Below, piece after piece: positions 31,741 to 45,222 of a stretch of 64,000 bases of DNA. Numbering within the stretch: the stretch's first letter is position 1; each line of letters opens with the position of its first letter. The notes under the pieces were generated by a model. The model was not told the origin of the DNA. It made no database searches and saw nothing but the letters and a program-made list of their open reading frames with translations. Made by a program: the position numbers and the translations under genes. Source of the DNA: Liolophura sinensis (Eukaryota > Mollusca > Polyplacophora > Chitonida > Chitonidae); contig NC_088306.1 in the NCBI RefSeq assembly GCF_032854445.1, positions 4,586,373-4,650,372 of the forward strand. The letters run 5' to 3'.

Positions 31741-34321
31741 TTGTCGCCATAAGTAAACGTTCCTTGCTGCAAATACAAAGATTTGTTCCAATGTCACATA
31801 GTAACTGGCCAAAACAAAGAGGTACTGTCAGCAAAAAAGGTGAGGTCTGCTTTCGTGCCATTTTATGCCATTCCTATGCCATTCTCACAAAAACGGAAAA
31901 ATAGATCTAATCAAGTCGTCAATACGACAATGGCTTTTACGATGGTAACCTTCAGAAATGTGATCGCAGACAAAATATCAAAGGAAAAACAATGCCCTAC
32001 GACGACAAATGCCCGCCTGACAGACACCAGGAAGAGGGTGCATTACTTATCATCTCTGCCAAAAGAGCGTTTACAGGGAGATAACTTGTGAGCCTGTGTC
32101 GTTTTTGCCTTTCAAAAAACTTACGAGTCCCGCAAACCGATTGGTTTTTGCTGCATTTGGCGAAGATAATTATGTTGGCTTCAGATATGCGGTTGCAGTT
32201 ACCTCATCTAAATACTGAAACGACCATTGCTAATTTCTGTGGTAATTATCATTTGCACCGTTTTGAGAACAAAACCCAAAACATTAAATCTTGTTAACCC
32301 TCAATATAAATACACCCTCAACATTACTTATAAATGAGGTTTGCATCTACACTTTAACTGCAAACATGCATTTGTTTATATCATACAGGCTGTTTCAAAT
32401 ATAATAGCTCATGTATATTTCATGATGGCGACATGTGTCAATTACACTAAAGTTTACAAATCGTTTAATGATTGATCAAGTTGTACTGCATGTAACAAGT
32501 CAATAAATGTTCAGTGTACCTTCCCTTTGTTCAGGTACAACATGAACATTATAGCTGAATTCGTCCCAAACGCCTCTCAGAATGTCTTTATTCACTATAG
32601 CTATCACTGCCGTGATTCTATTCAACGACCTGTGCACAGGGAGATTCATCTTATGGTGGTCATTTGAAAACCGTATGACCCGCTCTTTCAAGTGGTAAAA
32701 CTTTTATTTATGGGCGGTTCGGCGTTGCACAGATATATAGACATTTGAAAACGCGTCCATCTTTTTGAAATCCCTACGGATGATAAAAAATAATTGCAAT
32801 GGCAAAATTGGGACGTTCACTCAAATATTTCGGTTAAACGGATTTCTAAGCAATGTGCTAAATTAATTAAATTAATTTTACTAATTTATTACAATCTACT
32901 CGAGACGATTTGATATATATAATAAGTATTATAAGCTCTATGGTATTTATTTGCAATATATGTGATGTAAACGTACACAAGGGTGGAATATTTGTCGAAA
33001 TCAAAGTGTGTGCTAAAGTTTGAAGTGAAGTTCATAAACAACTGCCATTTGATACATTTTGCAGTTCAGAGTTTTCTATTCATTTTTGCCTCTCTTCTGT
33101 GATTTATTTACATTATTGATTAGTGTTTTACGACTTTGGTTTTTGGAAGATCGAAAACTAATGACGGTATTTTTTTCACAATACAGTGATTAAGATTTTC
33201 AGGAACGTTTTTCTCCTGTGTTCCAGTTCGTCCTTGAGAATGAACTGTTTACTAACAGAACACAAGAATATAAATATTACATAAATATTCGACGAGGGAA
33301 ACAGTGCGTAAAAGGACAGGTGTGTAAGGTGTGAAAAGCAGACCTGAATTTAGTTTAGCTTGATGCATGTGAGCGGATCAACTGGTCAACTGCCAACTTA
33401 TCCTGTCTCACACTTCTTACGGCGCATGCGTCGTTCTCTATGTTCGCTTTACATCCCAGTTATCACTAGCAAAATCTGTTCAGAAACCTTGAACAATGCT
33501 GCGGTCACTGTGGTCACAGTAATGGGACAGGAAGTGATGTCAGGAAACACAAAAACTATAATGTTTCTATAATGTTATATACTCATGCTTTCTCCTTGTA
33601 TAAAGAATGAACAACATTGTTTTAAGCAACACCTGAAGCAATTTTATTGCTGAATTCTGATTAAAATGTTCCATGCGAGCATACCAGTGGTGAGACTAAG
33701 CCTAAAACAAGCCTTCTTCCGTCGTAAGTAGTAACCTAAAATACCCGTTATCATGCGAACACTCAGCTTTGCTTTTGCCCTCATACATAAGACCTAAACT
33801 GGCAAGGGTATACTTGTAAATGAGTAACCAATACAGGCTAGCCTTCTATCTTAACATATTAGTTGCACACACCCAGCAGGGCGATAATTATGTTTAAACA
33901 AAACACTATAGATAACCTGCAAAATGTCGGTTCGTTGTCATCTCAGCCGATAGAGCGATTTCAGGGAGAAAACTCGTGAGCCTGTGTCATTTTAGGGTTC
34001 GAATAAAACTCGCTAGTCCCGTAAAGCGAGCGATGTTTTCTGAAGAAAGTGAGATATTGCCATTATCATGAAATGGAAAGTTAATTTAACGATTTTCTGA
34101 ATAATTTATGATTGTGGAATTTTTGAAAAATAATAAAAAGTTTAGGAAGCCATAAATGTTTTAAGTTTTGATACATTTTTAAAATTCCTATTTGACTTGA
34201 GTTTAATATTGTGTGCTAATGGACGATTTACAAATATGTGGGTAATGGGAAGGATTAAAAAGGGGCACGTAATTGACATTGATAAGTAAAGTGTACGAGA
34301 GTGACACGTATATTTATTACA

Positions 34322-34423
34322 AGAATTACACATGAACATTCAGCCATACTCAAGTTAGCGGTTCATCCCTCTGTCCACAAATATCTGCAGACCCTAAATT
34401 ATGTTAGAAGCTGAAAAATCTGA
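34322..34423. repeat. 102-bp identical block (copy B)
   Basis: See copy A at 15846; identical sequence. Confidence 0.75.
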
Positions 34424-35044
34424 CGACGCTAAAAATTACTCCCACACTGGCAGACACTGCACGTGTGTGACGTTATCAATTTGATTGATTGAATGGTTGA
34501 TTTCTTTATTTATTTTGACTGGTGTTTAACACAGAACTTACTAACTGTGCACGCACACCCGTGCAGCTGTGTGTGTGTGGGCGAAATAGAGAGTTCTCGT
34601 ACAAAACCACGCCACGTACCTGACAAACGTCCAGACTGGGATGATCATACTGCCCAAGCAGCTAGGCCTGGGTATCTAAGAACTCTCACGTCTCATCACT
34701 GTTTTTCCCTGATGATCAAAAGATGGAAGAAAGTTTTGGGAGCATTATTCCAAAATTCGATGTCATGACTGAAGTTGGAAAAACTCCTTGTGACGTAATG
34801 GCCCATAATTTCTGATTGTTTGGTCCATAAAGCCCACCTTAGAATTCAAATGTTTCAACGCCTTTAACTCTGTTCACAAAAATGTAAAACAAATAATTGA
34901 AAGTATTTTTACGCATAGTTTTAAGCGGTCTATTTGGTGATTCCTTCTTCGATTTTTAGAGGTTTTTACCTTTAATTTTTTGGGACCCATCAGATCTTCC
35001 ATCTATGTTTTACTTCCTTTGGAAACCTGCGTTTTTTTAATACT

Positions 35045-35125
35045 TTTCCGTACTAGTCTCCAACTTATAGAGAAGGAACCCTGTTTTCCGTGTTGGTCTC
35101 CAACATGTAGAGAAGGAAAAAAGCT
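35045..35125. repeat. two to three units of the 40-bp minisatellite
   Basis: ccgtactagtctccaactta and ccgtgttggtctccaacatg are successive units; intermediate between unit A (one) and unit C (about fourteen). Confidence 0.8.
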
Positions 35126-36139
35126 GTTTGAATGTAGAGAAGCTGTTTGACGCCAGCTTTTGTGTCATTTCGTGCCATTTCTGAAATCCTCATAATAATG
35201 GAAATATACACATAACCAAGACGTCAACATTAGCTTTTACGACTGTAAACCTATCATCTCTGCCAAAAGAGCGTTTTCAGGGAGACAACTCGTGAGCCTA
35301 TGTCGTTTTCGGCTTTCGAAAAACTTACAAAAAACTTACCTTCCGCAAAGCGATTGTTTTTTTGCTGCAGGTGGCAGAAATATTAATGTTGGCGTCAGAT
35401 ATGCAGTTGCAGTTTAAAGATACAATTTTATAATAGTGACCGTAAAAAACGGTCCATCGACTTACTATCCTGTTGTAAAAAAAGGATGCTTCAAGCTAAC
35501 ATATCGTGGAAATCCTATTTACTCAGAAAGACATACACTTATATCCTTGACCACAACTGTTCAAAGAAACATGTAGAACACTCTTGTCACGTTTGTCACG
35601 TTAAATACAACATCAAATTTGAATGGCAAGTTCAAAACTTCACGAATTACTGTGGCGGCACTGAAGTGGCACTATTAGTTAGTAGGCCTACTAACTAAAC
35701 AACGGAAATAAATGAAATCATCAGTATAGTTTTCGATTATTCGTCCAGTTACCTTTCGTCATAATACACTCAGACTATGAACAGTTCTGAATGCTACCAA
35801 ATTCATTTGCAGAAGCAGGTTTAGTCGATCTCTGGATTAGCCTAGCTTGTACTGTACGTTCACGTGCTGGCATTGTTGTTGTTTCGCTTCGATATTCCTA
35901 TTAATAAAAGTCTTGTTAACAATAGTTTTCAACACCTTTACTGAACTTTACATCCTAATTATAGACATTGGGTTTCCCCTTTTCCCTTGCGCCAAATTAG
36001 GTATACATACCAGGACTGAAGAACAGAGTGTTTACTCTCCCACCCCTCCAGACAGTCGTTCATTTGTTGTAGAATCAAGGCCCGCCAATGTAGAGGGCAA
36101 TGCCGGTTCAAGTTTATTTATTTATTTTTTTAATTGTTG

Positions 36140-36735
36140 TATTACGCCGCACTCAATTGATTCTTGAGAACAAACCAAGCCGAGTAGCCATACTAAGCGA
36201 CTCCCTCAGCGGATTAGTTTCCATCCAAAACTTCAAATCTGAGAGCAGACCAGACCGCCTACAAGAAATAATCTCGCTAACTAACAAAATACAGAAACAA
36301 AAATTCGAACTGACTCTAGCATGGGTTCCAGCGCATGTTAATATTCGAGAAAATGAAGTTGCAGATCAGGCAACAAAATCGAGCCTACAGAAATATCAAC
36401 AAGATATAGACGTCCCCCTGAGCCAATCTGAAATATATACATTGATCAATACCCAAATTAACAATCAATGGAAAGAGGAACGGGATAAAGAATCCCACAG
36501 ACGGTGGTACCATAAAATATTAGTCGGAAAGATTACAAAATTAAATTCGTTCCAATTATTGAATAACCAAGATGACAAAAACATATCACGCCTGAGACAA
36601 AGGAAAACAGGGCTCAAAGCACATCTAGCGACTATAATCCAAATTTCTTCACCGACTTGCCCATCCTGTCAAGCGCATGATGAAACCATACAGCACTATT
36701 TGCTACAATGTATTAGACATAGTAAAGAACGATGA
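36140..36735 (+). pseudogene. LINE RNase H domain fragment
   Basis: An open frame of about 198 codons. ILSDSLSGLVSIQNF gives the Asp of the second RNase H motif; LAWVPAHVNIRENEVADQAT gives the His, Glu and Asp of the C-terminal motif (usual form WVPGH-x-G-x2-GNE-x-AD). A cysteine-rich tail CPSCQAHDETIQHYLLQC follows, typical of the end of the ORF2 protein in RNase H-bearing non-LTR retrotransposons (Jockey/I-like). The first RNase H motif and the reverse transcriptase are missing, so it is a 5'-truncated copy inserted into the unit B duplication; units A and C lack it. Confidence 0.8.
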
Positions 36736-37200
36736 CGATTGGAAGAATGCCTGAAAATCTACAAATGTGAGCTTGACCTTCAGGGTATCTTAACCCCAAA
36801 CCACATCTGAGAGCACAAATATTCTCCTTACTAAAAGAATACATAAAATCGACGGGTTACAAAAGCCTAATCTAATGAAACACTGTTGACCAACAACGAC
36901 GATACTTTGATTCGGAGGGCTGTCTCTGCTCTGGTCAACAATACGTCACTATTAAAGACAGTACATTTTCCGAAATAAACAAACACATTTACTAACAACG
37001 GCGATACCTTGATTTTGAGGGCCGTTTATTCCAAAGACACATAATTCCTTCCTACAACTTTATCCCCGACTATATCGGCGATACTTTGATCTTAAGGGCC
37101 AATAAAACATTTATGAACCGGTTTGCAAAAATACAGCACACAAAAACAATGTAGCCACAGAAGTTGATGACTGTAGTGATTAATATTTTTCCATTCACTA
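36736..37200 (+). repeat. probable LINE 3' end with imperfect repeats
   Basis: Imperfect repeats of gcgatactttgatcttaag type at about 36900, 37003 and 37077, which could be the 3' UTR of the LINE copy. No coding potential. Confidence 0.45.
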
Positions 37201-37473
37201 ATCTGCCCACTTGTTTGTTGTTATTATCTTTTCTTATTATTTGATATTTATTTTCTATTTATCTACAAGTGTGTATATGTTCATACGAAGGCAGACCCTC
37301 TATCAAGTTTTCATTGGTAGCCATACCACTAATTTGCTCCTAAGTATCTGTTTGATCAAATATCTTCTTGCTTAAGATATACATTATCTTATAAACAAAA
37401 CCCCTTCGCTAATCAGAAAACTATCTTGTGTATTTGTTTTCTCTATTTTTTTTTCCAGAAGCAAAAAACAAGG

Positions 37474-38043
37474 ATGAAAATCTTAATTATTGGCTGCAGT
37501 TATGTTCATAGGCTGGAGAATAGTATCCTTCGAAATTCGATCCCAAACTCTACAATCGACTTTAAAACAGGCCAGGACATTCGGTTCTTTGGCACTGGGG
37601 GAGCTAGAGTTGGGACACTTAGATACTCTAGAGGATTGGAAAGCCTCCTTTAAGAGACAAAACCTGACCTAGTTATCATTCCCCCACATTGGGGGGAACG
37701 ATGCGACTCCCACAAATCAGCATCAACAATTTGCGCTGATATTTTAGACTATGTTGGTGCACTTAAATCGAAATTCCAAATTCCAAGGATCTCCATCAGC
37801 CAGCTTCTTTACCGTCAGGTAACTCGGCGAATTTCGGTCCACATTTATAACACAAAAATCCATGAAATTAACATGAAGCTGACAAACAACCAATTGGCCA
37901 CCTTCTGGAGACATAGGGGACTGATCCGACCACAAAAGCAAATTCTAACCAACAACGGAGTGCACCTAAACTCTCTAGAACAGGAACTGTTCTACCGGTC
38001 AATGAAACGTGCTGTCTGCGCCGCCATGGGAGGCCACGAATAA
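37474..38043 (+). pseudogene. SGNH/GDSL hydrolase-like broken ORF
   Basis: 189 codons from ATG 37474 (preceded by ttttttttccag, an acceptor-like tract) to TAA 38041, with one in-frame TAA at 37651. MKILIIGCSYVHRLE corresponds to block I (Ser), PDLVIIPP to the strand before block III, and NNGVHLNSLEQELFYRSM to block V (the D-G-x-H-L-N pattern, with Asp replaced by Asn). Block III itself (GGND) is present in the neighbouring frame at about 37694, flanked by two compensating frameshifts. The domain is known from retroelement ORFs; the intact protein would be an esterase-like enzyme of unclear role. Probably transposon-derived and inactive. Confidence 0.65.
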
Positions 38044-38384
38044 AAGCTGGAAACAGAAAAGGAAATCAATTAAAAAAAGACATGAAAAACAATAAGAAGA
38101 CCCATGGGACCAAAGAAAGTTAACACCAAGGAGACGAAGACCAGAAATATAAAAGACTTCATAACAATAGGACTATCTCTTGCTTTAACCAAGTGAATGA
38201 GGCCTGGCACCTTTTTCCTCAATTATACTGGTTTCCAGTACGCTGGTTTTTCCTGGACGGCGTCTGGTATAAGTGGCGGGAGCACCTGAACTCCATGTCA
38301 CAGAGGAGGACTGTTGTTTTCTCTCATGTATCTGCCAATATTGGCATGTAATGCAATGAAAACCTCTTAAGGTCAGATATAATC
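38044..38384. other. unannotated DNA after the SGNH ORF
   Basis: No gene is seen; probably the 3' part of the inserted element, since unit A has nothing comparable. Confidence 0.4.
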
Positions 38385-40720
38385 TTGGATCATTCGTACA
38401 GTTTTCACAAATTTAAGCATCGTTAATCCAGTAGTTGCTGTTAAACGATTATGTGCAGAGTTTTACCATGATTATTCCCTGTTACACGATTAGGTCTAGT
38501 TTTATCATGGTTATTCCCTGTTACACGATTAGGTGTGAAATTTGACCATGATTATTCCCTGTTACATGATTAGGTCTGAAATATTACCATATTTTCACCA
38601 TTAGACACAGCATTTTATCCTGATTAAGGGAACCTGGGGCAAGATTTCCTCGAATTATTAACTTAGCTGTTACAAACATTAACTTTTAAACACTGAAAAA
38701 AATAATCCGTTGATTTTAATAGAAAGTCTGTAGTTTAAATGATGATAGAATGGATTATTTTACTATAATATAATACTCTTATATTCAACATAATATCCGA
38801 TTAGTTTCATACAGCTTCTCTTGTTGAATTACTAGAATGTGTGTGCTACATTTGACAGAATAATCTGCTGCAATAATAATATACATTCAAACATTACTCA
38901 ACAAATGGTCGTGGGCTACCCCATGCTCTGCCCGGCTTACTCCCTTCATAATGTAATTTACTCCCTTAATAACGTATCAGTGAAATATTCTTGAATACGG
39001 CGTACATGTAAAACATCAATCAAATAAATAAGAAAATCACTCACCAAAAATGTTGTCCGTTAAATTTAACTAATTTTTTTTTTCTTTTTCAGAGAAAAAA
39101 GGAGTGCAAAACGCCTGACCCCTCAACAACATTCGGTCACTTTCATCGGCTAGGGTATTTACAGCCTTACGGCCATGGAATGACCGCGTATGTTTCATTG
39201 CTAACACACGGGAAGATACATACATAAGCAAAAACATGTGCAAACACGTGCTTGGCACACTATAGAACATGTCAAGCATGAAAATAACAGAGAGGATAAA
39301 AAATGCTATCACATGAACTGTAAGACTGTGTTATTTAATATAACAGTGTTATGAATGTGCCTGCTGGAGGCCTTTCATCAAACTAACCCATTTTTCTTCC
39401 TAAGGATTTCAAACTGATGTATCTTCGTTTATAAATTGAATAACTGGGTGCGTTTACACTGGATTGTGAAGCGTGGGAAATTCAGTTTTCTACTCCTGTA
39501 AGCTGCCCTGTTCTAAATTAGAGTTGTATAGTTCTTTTCTTAAATAATGCATAAAAAATGTAAGCCTACTGAACACCATTTTACTTTACGGTATCAGCGA
39601 AATCAATAGCCAGGCAAATGTATAGCATCTGCCTTAGGTTAGAACTTTTTTACAGTTTACGTCACAATTTCAATAAACATATCTGCCCACCACTCCGGGT
39701 AAAAACTATCAAGTATCACGTAAAGTCTAGAATATAAAGACACTCTTCCAGAAGGACATAAACGTTTTAAACTGAGACTTTTCTGGCATTTGTTCTAATA
39801 CGAAATCCAATAAAGAAATACCAACAAAAATGTGAGACGGTATAACATAAGGTGGGTGAATTAATCAGAATCCATTGAAATATTTCACTTGAAAAATGAT
39901 AAACTTAAAGTGGAATGCAGTAATCTTCTACCATTAGCTCACAATAGTAATGGTATATTCTCTTTATATGCAATAAACACAACATCCAACAAGTGTCAGT
40001 CCTAAAGTGGACAGAAACCTACTTCTTTGCCGACAACTTCTCGATGTTCACCTTTGTATTTCTTTGTATGTAGATTGATCGTCACTAAATATTTCCACTC
40101 AATTCTCATGGGTATACATGTACAACGTTTGTCGCTGTTCTCAAGAGTTTTCACGCATATATTATATTTGTCACTTAAGTTTATGGATTCAGTAAACCGG
40201 AGTTACTGGGGTAAACTACAAATCTTCCGCGGCCAGCATGACGAGAACTGGATTCGAACCCTCGACATCACTGGTCATGGGCATGATAATTGCAGGCACT
40301 TCAACAATCTGAGTCATCAACCCCCCGTTAACTTACCACTATAAGATGTCAGGAAAGTTACAGAAAGATGTCAGAAAGATGTCAGGTGATAAGCACGCCA
40401 GTGCGGCGCAATTACCCAGGAGCCTCTCGGTTCCTCTCGGAGCCATGACGGTCTCTGTGCGATCATGCTGGCTTCTCTCTATTCGAGCATGTGACAGTCT
40501 TGTCGTGGGTTTACCCCGGGCTCTGTCCGGTTTCCTCCCACCATAATACTGGCCGCCGTCATATAAGTAAAATATTCTTGGGTACAATGTAAAACACCAA
40601 TCAAATAAATAAATCAAATAAATAAAAGTCAAGCCACTAATCAAGCAAATGTAGAACATTTAGGCTAAAACACCAGTGGAGAACCTTGATTGGTAGATTG
40701 ACTAATCGCCGTTTAATGTC
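38385..40720. repeat. segmental duplication block, unit B (second part)
   Basis: Aligns with 20060-22040 of unit A. It contains the shorter 41-bp array (38450-38600), the SINE-like tail at 38930-39030 and the composite SINE-like element at 40235-40625. No gene is seen. Confidence 0.75.
40235..40625 (+). repeat. composite SINE-like element
   Basis: Second copy of the element at 21620, with a more complete ccgggctctgtccggtttcc segment and an (aataaat)n tail. Confidence 0.7.
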
Positions 40721-40798
40721 ACGCTGTGAGTTCCTCACTTATACAGCGGCGGTCAGTTTGATGGATGGAGGAGCCTGTGTGCAGGATGTAAACCACCG

Positions 40799-40840
40799 AC
40801 GACTGGTTATTTATTTATTTATTTATTTATTTATTTCACT
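40799..40840. repeat. (TTTA)n microsatellite
   Basis: About ten tandem ttta units. Confidence 0.9.
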
Positions 40841-41279
40841 GTATGTAGGGCAATATGACTAATGGGAGTGAGTTTCCCTGGGTATTCATTCAGGTGCATC
40901 CATGCGTGTTGTTTTAATTCTGTTATTGGTTAGAGCAATTTGTATCAATTCTATTTACACTGCCTATTGTTTATTTAGGTTGCTTACTTTTTTTCCCGAG
41001 AATTTTTTCTCGCAATATTGTAGATATACGTATATGTACACATGTAACCTGGGGATTATCAGTAGGCAGACGTCTGCCCTGGGTGTACAGCCACCCGCCT
41101 TCACGAAAACGTCTGTAGTGTTTTTGTCTATGTCCATCAGGCTTTCTCGAAAAGGTAAGCTCTATATATTACTGAAGCGAAAAATAAAAATTTTTTTACA
41201 ACGGAAACGTGAGCGACCGGACAATGCTCACGAAAGCCGAAATGCAAACCGTGTATTCTTTAGTTTTTTTTTCAACTAG

Positions 41280-43370
41280 AGCAAGCGTTCTGTAGAGGAA
41301 GGCCAATTTTTAAGGCCTCTTCTGAGAGTCTTTAATTGTCATCATTCAACCGATCACCCAGATGTTACACCAGTAAAAATCAGTTTTCATATGTACATGT
41401 ATGTTATATTCAATATAACAGAATAATAATACCATCATCAAACAATCACACAAACAATATATTACATCAATCAGATCACCAGTTCTGTTATGGTAGTTTC
41501 GACAATGTAATAGAGCCTTAATACCATCTCTCGAAAAATCATTTACATTTATTCAAATACTTCATCAATCAAAACCATCAGTTTTGTTATGTTACCGTTT
41601 TTTAGTGCCGTGCTTATGATTGTTACCGTAATACGACGGCAAAATACCACAGATCTATTACACCACCGGCCTTTGACAAGTAACAGACGAACTTTCCCAT
41701 ATGAATATGTTTACCTAGAGAGTGATCACAACGTGTGTGCAAATTAGCAATGAATATCTTGTGCGACCTCTTAAAAGGTCCTGAATGGGCTGGCCACTGC
41801 TTAATTTTACCAATTAATCTCTTGAGAACAATAAAGGTGCAAAAATATAATCCTAATTCTTGTCAAATACTGGAATGCCAAAGCTAAAATTGACCCACAT
41901 GGCCATAAACCATGCGTAACACCTGCTCAAGAAAGCAAAAGCTCGTAGATTATGCACAGTTTCATTCTATGCCCTATGCTATCACATGAGACGGCATGAC
42001 CTCTGGGTTTGAGGCACGCGCCGTTTAATCATCTTAACCATTTAAAACCTGCCATTGAACGTGGAATTTGTAAATTTCCCCGCTTTCCCTGCTTGTGGGG
42101 GCCATGGTGGCGATGAAGGGTCGACGATTCTTGTGTGGCTATTTGCGCTGTCTAAAGTTGATTGGAGTCTACTTGTCTTTGGCACAACTATGGTGGACAT
42201 ATATGTAAATCACATGTGAGAAAAGTTGGTATGTAACTTATCACGTGACGTTCATGGAAAAATTCGTGCGCATGGCGTTAAACAACAATCAGATAAATAC
42301 ATAAACAAAGAAATAAAAAGAAATAAATATCATTTCTGGAAATACCCTGAATTGTTTCCAGCACCTTTAATGATGTATTTTTTTGTTTTTAACAAGAAAA
42401 GTGTTGCTCGTTGGTTATCGGTGTGGGAATTCCTAAAGTATTTTATTAAAGTCTACTTATTATACAGTGTTTAGGTGAAATCTAAGTAGGGCAATGCCTG
42501 GATGCCAAGCGTGAAATACCATAGAAAAAATCATTTTTAAATGTAATGGATTATGCACTTATCGTATGTGCATACTGACACAAAGGGAATTGCTTTTGTG
42601 CATGAATGGGCCATAACAAAGACTTTAAAAATAGTACTTATTGCTGCCTCGCTGGCGCTCAACATTGATATGTTAAAGCCAGGAAACAGCACTTCGGCAG
42701 CATGGAGATGGTCTGACAGACCAATGTGTATATGTGTACACACACAGCTAATGACTCCTCGTCGTCATTACGGCTGAAAATATGGCGTAAAACCCCAAGC
42801 ATACACACATACACAAATGAAGCGGCAAGATACGAAAATGCACGTGTCCTGTAAAATCAGCTATGTATCTGCACCATAACAGACAGAGAAGTCGATACCA
42901 CATGTCATACCTGCATGGAAGAAGTGATTATAAAGGTTTATAAAGGCTTAATCCATATTTGTAATGTCAGAACAGTTTCTCTTCAGCGTATAACCATCTC
43001 AGATATAAACAAAGTCATACTTTGATACTGCGCCAAATAACATTATTTTGCCTCCCACCTGTCATCCAGCGGTTTTCTGCGCTGAAAATGTAAATAATAG
43101 GGTTTACCCGAGTTCATGTTCGATTGACCCACTTTATTTTCTGATTTTGTTCTGTAGATGACAGTTGAGTCCCTTTATTTGGACCTCTTTGTCTTTGATC
43201 AGGGTTTTTCTTGATGCCAGGGGCTGTTGCATTAACAGCTAGTCAGTAATCACGAGCGAGAAACTCTTGATAATTCTTTATGCATTATGAATTAGTTGTT
43301 TAGGACTTTTTCTTGTAATTGACCATTTGTTTGTAAAAATCTGTTACTTTTTCAGATTGACCCGCTCTCA
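41280..43370. other. intergenic DNA with dispersed repeat fragments
   Basis: AT-rich. It holds a fragment ending cgttaaacaacaatcagata (42240-42310) and another with cgtcgtcattacggctgaaa and ccccaagcatacacac (42755-42815). No gene is seen. Confidence 0.5.
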
Positions 43371-44283
43371 GAATTTATAATGCAACTACTGCACCATGCT
43401 GGAGACAAGGAGTGGCAGAAGGAAACCGGCGCCTACGAAGCGGCGAGTAAGCGAGCAATACCCAGAGCATCGATCATGAAGGGCTCGTATGCCAAGCAAG
43501 GAGGCGTCAAAAATACCAAAAATCTTTTGGTATTGGGTGAAGAGCTCTGCAGTGACAACGTAGCCCAGAGCACGTTGGTGTTAGCCAGAAGCTCACCTTT
43601 TTCAGCCAGCAGTGTTCTCCCAGAACCTGCGACTGTGGGTGAGTGTAGAAGTACATATTATGGTTTGGTAAATATAAATTTTGGTTCTTCTTTGCTGCTG
43701 AAATTTGTTATGGCCACTAGTTTTACCCCATCGCCAATGATAGGTATCTGTGACTCACTGGGAACAAACATTCCCCAAACTGTAAAAGAGAACATTTGGA
43801 AAGGAGAATGTGTTCCCTTTTGACGTTGAAAGGGGAAAAACATTGTCTCAAGATTTTGGTGCCTCTTCACTATTTTTGTCAATTTCAAATTCAAATTCGT
43901 CGGTTGACACCTTAAAACTATTGGGTATGCCTTGGTGGACAATTATGGTGCCTAAATTCCTACCTTCAAAGACTGTTAAGCAACTCTTAGTGTGAGAAGA
44001 GGTCAAATTTAACCTTTTCTTGCTAAAAAACTACGGTAAAGAAAAATTTGCTTTATTTAGGGAAAACTCCAATTAAGGTTGACATGTTTGTTCAAAGTTT
44101 GAGGGCTTAGCCTAACCTTGCTGCTGCAAAAGAATGAATAGATACTTTTACCTTGAGGTAGAAGATATTCAGTCTGCGAAAACAAATATTCATGCTCTGT
44201 ATAAATTTTTTAAAAATTTCCTCGGGCAGAATATCTTTATCCGATTCATATGATATCAGCAATTAGGTTCAGGGGGCCCTGAA

Positions 44284-44379
44284 GCCGATATCGCATCCGC
44301 GTTTCGGCCGCTGCCTGTCAATCCAAGTGATTCTGACCAACTGGGTTTAAAAATAGGAGAGCAGTACTATTTGGTTTAA
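44284..44379 (+). pseudogene. reverse transcriptase palm fragment
   Basis: 32 codons with ADIASAFRPLPVNPSD; the Asp after Ala is the first metal-binding residue. The frame ends at TAA 44377. It is only a fragment of the usual polymerase domain. Confidence 0.7.
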
Positions 44380-44573
44380 ATTCCTACCTAGACGTTGAAA
44401 TAGACACGATCGACGTATTGGTAAGAATTCCACGTGGTAAAGCAGAAGAAAATAAGAGCGGTGCTGAGTGTAAAAAAAGGTGAAGTTGAAAGAGCTACAG
44501 TTCCTTGTTGGGTTTTTAAAATTCGCATGCAGAGCTGTTGCTCCAAGTAGGGTCTCTTGACGCAGATTAATAA

Positions 44574-45147
44574 ATGCTAGAAGTAGGCCTTCAAATCTGG
44601 CTGTCGTTTATCAGGGGATATAATGGTGTTAGTGTATTCCTAGACTTCACATATGCACGGACGGCTTACGATCTCTCGGCTTCGTTATATATTTCCAGAA
44701 AAAAATGGGCATTCGACCAACGGCCCAAGGAATGGCATAATTCAGGTCTAACAAATAACAAGTTTTTCCCGATATATGCCCTTGCTCGTTCAATCGGCCA
44801 AACTCCTTATTAACAAGAAAATTTTGTACTACACTGACAACATGGCGGATGTGCAGCGTGTTAATAAATTCACAAAAGAAAGTCAAAAAAGTCATGAACA
44901 TAGACGATTTGTCATGAAATGTTTTCAATTCAATATTCTCTTTAAAAGTGAGCATTTTCCAGGCATAAATAAACTCACTGGTGATTCCTTTTCTCTAAGG
45001 GAGTGGGGCAGATTCAGAGAACGAGCCCCACAGTCAGACAGTCTGTATCCCTGGTTAGTTGTGGGAGATTTAGCTGCTGAAAAGAAGCGTTTCTTAGATG
45101 CAGCTGTGTCTCAAATTACCAGAACCGCATTGCAGCCCCTTTACTGA
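44574..45147 (+). pseudogene. DIRS-type RNase H remnant
   Basis: First frame to about 44813 (KKWAFDQRPKEWHNSGL then FFPIYALARSIGQ), then a frameshift to ILYYTDNMADVQRVNKFT and NILFKSEHFPGINKLTGDSF. The TDN and HxPG patterns are characteristic of DIRS-like RNase H. Confidence 0.7.
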
Positions 45148-45222
45148 TTCTGCTTAACCTGTGACAAAAGATGTAGTTTTCCACTGCCATTGGACACTGT
45201 AGTGGATTATGTTGCTTTTCTG

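Larger units (their letters stand above)
30845..36110. repeat. segmental duplication block, unit B
   Basis: Aligns with 14325-17720 (A, which lacks part) and 52195-56460 (C). It includes the minus SINE-like copy 31515-31740, dispersed repeats with gggagataact (32078, 33966 and 35279) and the 102-bp identical block. A 69-codon frame at 32088-32297 is also open in unit C (53294-53503), but it lies inside the dispersed repeat. Confidence 0.8.

Noticed and set aside
32088-32297. 69-codon frame preserved in units B and C (53294-53503)
   Set aside because: It lies in a dispersed repeat that also occurs at 16890 and 35265 with the frame broken, so preservation reflects recent duplication.
43658-43942. 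94-codon minus-strand frame
   Set aside because: Antisense shadow of the retrotransposon gag-like frame on the plus strand.
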